A model generated the notes under the pieces. That model saw nothing but the letters and a program-made list of their open reading frames with translations. It made no database searches and was not told the origin of the DNA. The position numbers and the translations under genes were made by a program. A stretch of DNA of 5,679 nucleotides from Akkermansiaceae bacterium (GTDB taxonomy: Bacteria > Verrucomicrobiota > Verrucomicrobiia > Verrucomicrobiales > Akkermansiaceae): NCBI GenBank assembly GCA_011524615.1, contig WTJZ01000165.1:1-5679 (forward strand), in the 5' to 3' direction. This document shows, in pieces, positions 1-4,665 of this stretch. The number at the start of each line of letters is the position of its first letter. Position 1 is the stretch's first letter.

Positions 1-709
1 TCTGCTGCAGCTTAATAAGACTGATTTGGAAGATGATATCGAGATTCTCAGGTTGAGCCTGCGCGATCCCCTCATAGTTACGCAGAGCCTCCTCTAGACG
101 CCCCAGCGAATGTAAGCAACGCGCCACTCCAATCTGCCATTCCATAAAGCTTGGTTGAACTTGCAGAGCATGACGATAGGATAAGAGCGCGGCCTCATAG
201 CGAGAGGCATTAGCAAAGCAATACCCTAACAAGCCCTTAACAATCGCATCCTCACTCCCTAGGCGCACTGCCTCCTGGAGATGCTTCTCCGCCTCATCAT
301 ACTTTTGACTCTGGAAGAATGCGATCCCGAGGTTCGCATGAGCACGGCGAAAACTTGGGAGCTTACGCAGCGCCTGCTGGTAATATGAGATCGCAGAATC
401 AAGCTCTCCTTTCTCCCGGAGGACATTCGCATAGTTATACTGGATCGAGGGAGAAGTCTGGAGCAGTGGGCTCGCCTTCAGAGTGCTTAAGACTTCACTC
501 TTCTTATTGGACTTCATCATCTCCTGCATCTGGACGAGTAAGCCTCGCTCCGCAGTCGACAAGTTCGGTTCTAACTCGGCATTGATTCGGTATGATCCAT
601 TGAAGGAGTTAACAAATTCTGGTGAAGTCCAAAATTCTTTTGCAAACGGCAAGGAAGAAGCCGCTAGGACAACATTTATCGAGAGTAGGCTGCAGAGAAG
701 TCGCATCAT
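1..709 (-). CDS. TPR-repeat secreted protein of the TonB operon (3' end cut by the window)
   Basis: This is an open frame of 236 codons with no stop before the window edge, so the C-terminus is missing. I translated it by hand from ATG at 709. Residues 1-23 look like a signal peptide (MMRLLCSLLSINVVLA, then a possible cut after PFA), which predicts a periplasmic protein. A linker follows (about 24-85). Then come helix-turn-helix TPR units at about 87-120, 121-153, 154-187, 188-221 and a further one running off the edge. Typical TPR positions are visible, such as NYANVLREKGELDSAISYYQ and ANLGIAFFQSQKYDEAEKHL. The start overlaps the TonB stop as ATGA and has no clear Shine-Dalgarno sequence, so translation is probably coupled to tonB. 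A TPR protein in this last position is typical of TtpC-type TonB operons, where it is thought to help the complex. Its partner and precise role are not known from sequence. The second ATG (706) is an equally possible start. Confidence 0.88.
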   Translation of the reverse strand, partial: MMRLLCSLLSINVVLAASSLPFAKEFWTSPEFVNSFNGSYRINAELEPNLSTAERGLLVQMQEMMKSNKKSEVLSTLKASPLLQTSPSIQYNYANVLREKGELDSAISYYQQALRKLPSFRRAHANLGIAFFQSQKYDEAEKHLQEAVRLGSEDAIVKGLLGYCFANASRYEAALLSYRHALQVQPSFMEWQIGVARCLHSLGRLEEALRNYEGIAQAQPENLDIIFQISLIKLQQ

Positions 710-1380
710 GGTTTCATCAATTGGAAGGTTTTCGTATAGGTTGCCTCTACCACCTTGCCATTCTTACGCGGTGGAGTGAACTTAGTCTGAGTCGCGACCC
801 GAATCGCGGTCTCATTGAGGTCTGGATTATCTGAAGAAAGGAGCTTAATCACCTTAACGTCTCCCGTCTTGGTAATCTTCAGGCGTAATGAGATCTTGGC
901 CGAGCGTCCCTTCGCGGTTCTAGGCCAACGGAACTTCCCCTTACGAATCACCTTGGGAGCATTATCCAGTTCACTAATGGCGAACTCTGTTCTGGCTACA
1001 GTTCGTACTACAGCCTTCTTAGGAGCCGCTTTCTTCACTACCGGTGGAGCTGGTAAGTCCGCTACCGCATTGGTCTGCCTAAAGGTCTCTACCGGCGTCG
1101 TGATCGAGATCTTATTAGGAGAGAGCTCGATCACAGGCTGGTCGAGAGGCGCGAGAGTCTCGACCATATCGATATCTGGCGTCGGGGGTGGAGGTAAGTC
1201 GTCCGGCTCCTCCTCGGGCACCTCCATCTCTGGAGGAGCTGGAGGTGCAGGCATCTCTACGACCTCGACCTCTAGAATCTTCATATCAGGCTCCTCATAC
1301 TTCCCCAGACGGGATAGCGTCAGCAAGCAATAGAGCAATGCTGAAAGCAGGATTCCAAATATGATCGAATACTTTGCCAT
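706..1380 (-). CDS. tonB: TonB energy transducer
   Basis: TonB carries energy from the inner-membrane ExbB-ExbD motor across the periplasm to outer-membrane receptors. The 224-residue protein is close to E. coli TonB (239). Residues 5-23 form one N-terminal membrane anchor. Residues 43-70 are a proline- and glutamate-rich stretch (PAPPAPPEMEVPEEEP, PPPPTP), followed by a shorter Pro/Lys segment near 109-122. Residues 136-222 fit the TonB C-terminal domain, with the pattern KFRWP, then a strand, TKTGDVKVIKLLSS, NETAIRVATQTKFTPPRKNGK. Two departures from E. coli TonB are visible. The anchor has Ser13 but Tyr17 where the SxxxH motif would have His, and the usual YP motif is WP (152-153). The gene lies 12 bases after exbD with a GGGG ribosome site, and its stop overlaps the TPR gene. 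The family call is firm; which receptors it serves is inference. Confidence 0.93.
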   Translation of the reverse strand: MAKYSIIFGILLSALLYCLLTLSRLGKYEEPDMKILEVEVVEMPAPPAPPEMEVPEEEPDDLPPPPTPDIDMVETLAPLDQPVIELSPNKISITTPVETFRQTNAVADLPAPPVVKKAAPKKAVVRTVARTEFAISELDNAPKVIRKGKFRWPRTAKGRSAKISLRLKITKTGDVKVIKLLSSDNPDLNETAIRVATQTKFTPPRKNGKVVEATYTKTFQLMKP

Positions 1381-1391
1381 CTTATCCCCTT
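1381..1391 (-). promoter_or_regulatory. Ribosome binding site of tonB
   Basis: On the minus strand AAGGGG is followed by ATAAG and then the ATG at 1380. This purine-rich site, five bases from the start, supports the chosen tonB start. It shows that tonB has its own initiation signal, unlike the overlapping genes around it. Confidence 0.5.
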
Positions 1392-1392
1392 A

Positions 1393-1803
1393 TTACTTCT
1401 CCGTCGCGATCGACACGGACTTAGCCCCAGCTCGGGTTGCAGCATCGATCGTCTTCGTTATCGTTCGTGCCTGGCATCCTTGATCACAAATCAGCATCAC
1501 TGGCACTGGCTCGCCACCATCTTGTACCGTGGCAATCACTGCCTCGATCCCATCAAAACCAATATTACGCCCCCCATAGAATACCTGTCCATTTTCCGTA
1601 AGACCAAGCATAACCGAGTTACGGTCCAGAGACTTACTACTCGCCTCTCTAGGAGGCTTATTCACGTCCACTCCCACTTCCTTATTGAACACCGTCGTCA
1701 CGATGAAGAAAATCACTAGGATAAAGACAATATCAATCAGTGGAGAGATATCGATGTTCGTCTCTTCATTCTCAGTCTCTCTATGTCTCGATCTCGCACT
1801 CAT
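1393..1803 (-). CDS. exbD: ExbD biopolymer transport protein
   Basis: ExbD is the inner-membrane partner of ExbB and carries the proton-responsive aspartate of the TonB motor. The protein has 136 residues, close to E. coli ExbD (141). A charged cytoplasmic N-terminus (1-17) precedes one membrane helix (about 19-38, ISPLIDIVFILVIFFIVTT). The helix contains the conserved Asp at position 24, which corresponds to Asp25 of E. coli ExbD, inside the PLIDIVF motif. The periplasmic domain (about 41-136) ends in the usual pattern of a helix followed by AGAKSVSIATEK. Two cysteines (106 and 110, CDQGC) lie where many ExbD proteins have a single strand-end Asp region. The start overlaps the exbB stop by ATGA (1800-1803), which indicates coupled translation and probably balanced amounts of both proteins. 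TolR is the main alternative, but the TonB neighbour makes ExbD the better name. Confidence 0.93.
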   Translation of the reverse strand: MSARSRHRETENEETNIDISPLIDIVFILVIFFIVTTVFNKEVGVDVNKPPREASSKSLDRNSVMLGLTENGQVFYGGRNIGFDGIEAVIATVQDGGEPVPVMLICDQGCQARTITKTIDAATRAGAKSVSIATEK

Positions 1804-2336
1804 GACGCTTTCTTAATCTGAATTATATGTTGGGACGCAGTCTGGTGGAGTTGCTCCGTCACTTTGTCTAACTTTCGCCTAATAAAGGCATACAAAAAGG
1901 CTCCAGGAATCGCAATCAATAGCCCGACCTGGGTAGTCACTAAGGCTTCTGATATCCCCGAGGAGATGCTATCAATAGGCTTAGCGGTAGACGCGCTAGA
2001 GAGTCCTGCAAAGGTGTTTAACATCCCTGACACCGTCCCCAGTAGCCCTGATAATGGAGATAGAGCAAGCAAAACAGAGAGGACCGGGAGGCGACGTCTC
2101 ACCCACGAAATCTCGTCTAACTCGAAGAGATAGACCTCGTCCTCTACGAGTTGAGGGTCACTCATCTCTGAGATCTGCTCTTGTACGGATAAGAACTGCT
2201 TCTGCACACTACGGAGCACTAACCATGTAGAAGTTAAGAGTGTGTATAGCGTAATACTGAGTAAGGTCATCAACCATAAGACAATCCCCCCTTGCTCGAG
2301 GACTACCTTAAATTCATTGATGAACGTCGATGCCAT
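1800..2336 (-). CDS. exbB: ExbB proton channel subunit (short form)
   Basis: This is a MotA/TolQ/ExbB family channel protein of 178 residues, shorter than E. coli ExbB (244), as is usual for the short ExbB of TtpC-type operons. Three membrane helices are visible at about 16-40, 84-110 and 131-152. The second carries the family motif SPLSGLLGTVSGMLNTF (Thr101) and the third starts after GISEALVTTQVGLLIAIP (Glu130, Thr134). Residues 41-83 form the cytoplasmic loop, rich in charged residues. The family forms a pentameric ring around ExbD helices and lets protons through to drive TonB. The ATG at 2336 is 6 bases past the stop of the upstream TtpC-like gene, with only a weak AGAG ribosome site, so reinitiation is likely. 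The stop overlaps exbD. Confidence 0.93.
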   Translation of the reverse strand: MASTFINEFKVVLEQGGIVLWLMTLLSITLYTLLTSTWLVLRSVQKQFLSVQEQISEMSDPQLVEDEVYLFELDEISWVRRRLPVLSVLLALSPLSGLLGTVSGMLNTFAGLSSASTAKPIDSISSGISEALVTTQVGLLIAIPGAFLYAFIRRKLDKVTEQLHQTASQHIIQIKKAS

Positions 2337-2342
2337 GACTCT

Positions 2343-3695
2343 CTACTTTGCAAGCTTACGCATGTGATTAATCACAGCTAATCCGATGCGCTCCACATTC
2401 TGTTCGACGCCCTTAGCCTTACGTATTAACAGGGCGTGAATCATGAAGGAAGGAATCGCTACGATGAGACCAAAGAGCGTCGTAATCAGAGCCTCTGAGA
2501 TACCTCCTGAGATCGACTGAGCCTCTCCAGTACCTTCCACTGCGATCACGCTAAAGGTCTTAATCAGCCCTGATACCGTACCTAAAAGCCCTAATAGAGG
2601 AGCGACAGCAGCCGTCACGGAGATAAAGGAGAGTAGGCTACGTAATTGCTGACGCACAGGTATGAGCCGCTCGAAGAGCACCTCCTCTGCGACGTCAAAC
2701 CCCGCGCCTAATGCATCGAGCACTGCTGGTAACACCTCAGCCACTGGATGCTTCCCATCCTTAGTGAACGTTACGGCCTCAGAGGTCTTCCCAGCGCTTA
2801 ACAGCGACTCCACCTCCTTAATCCATGCTGAGCCCTTGTCACGGAGACCTAGGAGAGAGATTGCACGTAGAATAGCACAGATGAGTGATACCAATGCGAT
2901 GCCCAAGATCGGATAGACCCATGCTCCACCTTTCTTGATCAAATCGAGAGGCCCAGACTTAATATTCTCAAGAGCCTTAGCCTTCCCGCCTGTGATATCA
3001 ATTTTTGCTTCCACTGTCTGCTTGCCTACGAGAGCGCGAGCCTCCTCTGCGAGATCAGAGTCGAGCGAGGCAACTTGTCCAGACTTGGACAATAGATAAG
3101 AACCCGCGTGTTGCCCATCATCAGAGACAAACCATCGCGCAGGACCAAAGCTCGCCACCTGCCCAGGGACAATCGCCGCATCTTCCTTACTAACAACCGT
3201 CGGCAAGATCTCGCCTCCGAACGCATTATTCACCTGCTCCAGGCCTAATTCGATCACTGCTAATCGTTCAATCAATGAGGTCTCCTCCAACGTTTCCTTA
3301 GCGAAGACGCCATCGAGACGGCTATCCTGATCGCTTCCAGGTAACTGCTTAGTGAAGAGCTGTAATCCATATGCACGCAGTGCACTACTGAGACTCTGTG
3401 CTTCTGCACTAGAGCGCAGGGCCTTCTTACGCACCTTATTCTCATAGGCCTCCTGATCTGCTACAGAACGTCGTGCAATGTCAACTAAGCGCCTCTTGAC
3501 GAGCAACTGTTCCTGCAGTTCCGTGATTTCAGTAGAGAGTGCTATGAGCTCCTCTTCCTGCTGTTGACGCTGAGAGGTCAGCCTCTGCTGAGCAGACTCC
3601 AGATCACGCTGCACCTCATCTGTGATCTTCTTATTCTCAGCCCCTGCATGATTAAGGGTGAGTAGCGCAGCGACGGTTAAAAGTGTTCTTTTCAT
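2343..3695 (-). CDS. ttpC: TtpC-like MotA/TolQ/ExbB protein with N-terminal periplasmic coiled coil
   Basis: The 450-residue protein has a long N-terminal extension in front of an ExbB-type channel domain. Residues 1-19 (MKRTLLTVAALLTLNHAGA) read as a signal peptide. Residues about 24-75 are a Gln/Glu/Leu-rich coiled coil, and about 76-250 form a periplasmic domain of no obvious family. Membrane helices follow at about 256-284, 354-385 and 402-425. The second has PLLGLLGTVSGLIKTF and the third GISEALITTLFGLIVAIP, including the conserved Glu401 and the Thr pair 405-406. This architecture matches TtpC, the extra protein required by the Vibrio TonB2 system. By analogy it should work together with the short ExbB/ExbD pair rather than replace it. 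It overlaps the DUF3450 gene by ATGA (3692-3695). The symbol is assigned from architecture and operon position, not from a database match. Confidence 0.9.
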   Translation of the reverse strand: MKRTLLTVAALLTLNHAGAENKKITDEVQRDLESAQQRLTSQRQQQEEELIALSTEITELQEQLLVKRRLVDIARRSVADQEAYENKVRKKALRSSAEAQSLSSALRAYGLQLFTKQLPGSDQDSRLDGVFAKETLEETSLIERLAVIELGLEQVNNAFGGEILPTVVSKEDAAIVPGQVASFGPARWFVSDDGQHAGSYLLSKSGQVASLDSDLAEEARALVGKQTVEAKIDITGGKAKALENIKSGPLDLIKKGGAWVYPILGIALVSLICAILRAISLLGLRDKGSAWIKEVESLLSAGKTSEAVTFTKDGKHPVAEVLPAVLDALGAGFDVAEEVLFERLIPVRQQLRSLLSFISVTAAVAPLLGLLGTVSGLIKTFSVIAVEGTGEAQSISGGISEALITTLFGLIVAIPSFMIHALLIRKAKGVEQNVERIGLAVINHMRKLAK

Positions 3696-4459
3696 CGGAC
3701 TTGTAATGGGAGTTCAAAGTAAGCAGACGAGATATCCTTCGCCTTTACCGCAAAGGCCTTTTTCACCTCAGACTCTAGCGACTGATCCTCAGTGAAGACC
3801 CAACCCTCAGGGGATGCCTCACCATAGCCAACCCGATCACCAGCGAGGAAAAAGGCCTTGCTCAGACCGAGGTAAAAGACCTTCGCGCGGTAGGTCGTCC
3901 CCTGCAGAGATATCTCATGATCCTCAAACACGAACCCACGGTTAAACTTAGCACTGTCACCCAGGATGCGCAAAATAGCACGCATCGAATCCCCCACATT
4001 ATGATTAGTGACATCATCCTGAACGGTGAAGTAGTCCCCCTTTAGCTGTTCTTGGAGTGGAGCTGGCAGAGTGTTATAAAGAGCGATCACTTGAGGCTGG
4101 TATTGCGTTATCTTCTGGATCGTGACGCGACGTGCGTTTTCGGTGGTCTCGATCACCTGCTTGAGCTTCTCGACTTCCTCATCAACGAGTGGAGCATTCT
4201 TACCAGCTTCGGCCAATTCCTCATCTAGGTTAGCAAGCTCTTCTTTATATACGGTGAGCAGAGACTTACTCTGTTGCTTCTGCTTAGCAAAGTCGACTTG
4301 CTCCTGTGCGATCATGCGCTCAGTCTTCAGCCACTCTGAGACCAAGGATTGATCAGAAACCTCTTCAGCAAAGAGCGTCGGCACCACCATTAAAGGCAGC
4401 ACGATCCGCCTCAATAAGGATTGGAGTAAGTTAAGCATTTTCATCATGTTAGAGAGCAT
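3692..4459 (-). CDS. DUF3450 family periplasmic coiled-coil protein
   Basis: This is the first gene of the TonB operon. From ATG 4459 the product has 255 residues. An N-terminal signal peptide ends near TLFA (about 31), and a long charged coiled coil covers about 42-118 (WLKTERMIAQEQVDFAKQK, ELANLDEELAEAGK). The C-terminal half has features typical of DUF3450: MRAILRILGDSAKFNRGF (159-176), then VFYLGLSKAFFLAGD and VGYGEASPEGWVF. Members occur next to TtpC-type ExbB proteins, probably as a periplasmic partner of their coiled coil; no biochemical function can be stated. The start was chosen because GGGG lies 7 bases and GAGG 2 bases upstream of ATG 4459. Later in-frame ATGs at 4447, 4444 and 4438 would still keep a signal peptide. 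A TTG at 4489 is open in frame but falls inside the tandem repeat and puts ten uncharacteristic residues before the signal peptide. Confidence 0.87.
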   Translation of the reverse strand: MLSNMMKMLNLLQSLLRRIVLPLMVVPTLFAEEVSDQSLVSEWLKTERMIAQEQVDFAKQKQQSKSLLTVYKEELANLDEELAEAGKNAPLVDEEVEKLKQVIETTENARRVTIQKITQYQPQVIALYNTLPAPLQEQLKGDYFTVQDDVTNHNVGDSMRAILRILGDSAKFNRGFVFEDHEISLQGTTYRAKVFYLGLSKAFFLAGDRVGYGEASPEGWVFTEDQSLESEVKKAFAVKAKDISSAYFELPLQVR

Positions 4460-4470
4460 TACCTCGCCCC
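4460..4470 (-). promoter_or_regulatory. Ribosome binding site of the DUF3450 gene
   Basis: The minus strand reads GGGGCGAGGTA directly before ATG 4459. GGGG is at a normal distance, while the better GAGG is unusually close (2 bases). The site decides for ATG 4459 over the upstream TTG at 4489. Confidence 0.4.
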
Positions 4471-4476
4471 AGATGT

Positions 4477-4507
4477 AAGATCCTACCAAGATCCTACCAA
4501 GATCCTA
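4477..4507. repeat. Tandem 11-bp repeat, 2.8 copies, each with GATC
   Basis: The unit AAGATCCTACC occurs at 4477-4487 and 4488-4498 without a mismatch, followed by AAGATCCTA at 4499-4507. It lies in the 5' leader of the minus-strand operon, ending about 18 bases before the DUF3450 start. Each copy holds a GATC (4479, 4490, 4501), so the three sites repeat at 11-bp steps. It may be a slippage product, a phased binding site for a regulator, or neither. Confidence 0.9.
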
Positions 4508-4524
4508 GTCAACTCTGAGGACAG

Positions 4525-4554
4525 AATATTCATTGCAAAGAATGCTCTGATCAA
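4525..4554 (-). promoter_or_regulatory. Weak candidate promoter for the TonB operon
   Basis: On the minus strand TTGATC (4554-4549) and AATATT (4530-4525) are separated by 18 bases, a loose fit to a sigma-70 promoter. A perfect TTGACA -35 hexamer also lies just upstream (4565-4560), but at 16-18 bases it meets only TTCTTT-like sequence. The operon promoter must lie in this intergenic region, but I cannot fix it with confidence. Confidence 0.2.
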
Positions 4555-4558
4555 GAAA

Positions 4559-4585
4559 TTGTCAATGCAAAATGAGACTTATTCT
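4559..4585 (+). promoter_or_regulatory. Weak candidate promoter for the receptor gene
   Basis: TTGTCA (4559-4564) and TATTCT (4580-4585) are near-consensus hexamers but only 15 bases apart, shorter than the usual 16-18. The inverted repeat at 4573-4587 would cover the -10. It is a tentative call, made mainly because no better pair lies upstream of 4666. Confidence 0.18.
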
Positions 4586-4587
4586 CA
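4573..4587. promoter_or_regulatory. Second Fur-like inverted repeat
   Basis: The 15 bases are TGAGA, CTTAT, TCTCA, a 5-bp inverted repeat around a 5-bp centre. On the minus strand they read TGAGAATAAGTCTCA, which matches the 7-1-7 Fur-family consensus TGATAAT-N-ATTATCA at 11 of 14 arm positions. The site lies between the candidate divergent promoters, so it could affect both. The match is imperfect and could be chance. Confidence 0.3.
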
Positions 4588-4642
4588 ACAAGACATAAAC
4601 TCCTCTCAACTTTTCCCCACGATTTAGAGTTGCGTACTCACG

Positions 4643-4661
4643 TGATAATGGATCATTATCA
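4643..4661. promoter_or_regulatory. Fur-like palindromic operator at the receptor start
   Basis: TGATAATG, GAT, CATTATCA: two 8-bp arms that are perfect inverted repeats around a 3-bp centre. The half-sites are exactly the GATAATG/CATTATC ends of the Fur box consensus, but the centre is two bases shorter than in the 19-bp E. coli consensus. It overlaps the upstream possible ATG (4648) and ends 4 bases before ATG 4666. It is a strong candidate operator for a Fur-family metal regulator (Fur, Zur or a relative). Which one cannot be told from sequence. Confidence 0.6.
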
Positions 4662-4665
4662 ACAC

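Noticed and set aside
319..834. Several short plus-strand frames opposite the TPR gene and the end of tonB
   Set aside because: They overlap each other and a clear TPR coding frame. Their products have no recognisable domain, signal peptide or ribosome site.
815..1333. Plus-strand open frame of 172 codons opposite tonB
   Set aside because: Its Gly/Ser-rich translation is the mirror of the proline-rich TonB linker. The minus-strand gene has family motifs, correct spacing and operon context, so this is a shadow frame.
3026..3226. Minus-strand frame of 66 codons within the TtpC-like gene
   Set aside because: It lies wholly inside the TtpC-like coding region in another frame, and its arginine- and leucine-rich translation shows no domain.
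4460..4489. TTG at 4489 as start of the DUF3450 gene
   Set aside because: It is inside the 11-bp repeat, has no ribosome site, and would add ten residues in front of a normal signal peptide.
4523..4544. GAATATTC palindrome with nearby ATTC/GAAT arms as an operator
   Set aside because: It is short, AT-rich and has no match to a regulator consensus I can name.
4591..4607. Minus-strand mini-frame M-S-C-stop preceded by GAGGAG, as a possible leader peptide
   Set aside because: It is only three codons long with a 3-base spacer and no attenuator structure nearby; likely chance.
4607..4632. CAACT ... AGTTG inverted repeat as a hairpin or terminator
   Set aside because: The arms are 5 bp with a 16-base loop and no U-run, too weak to call.
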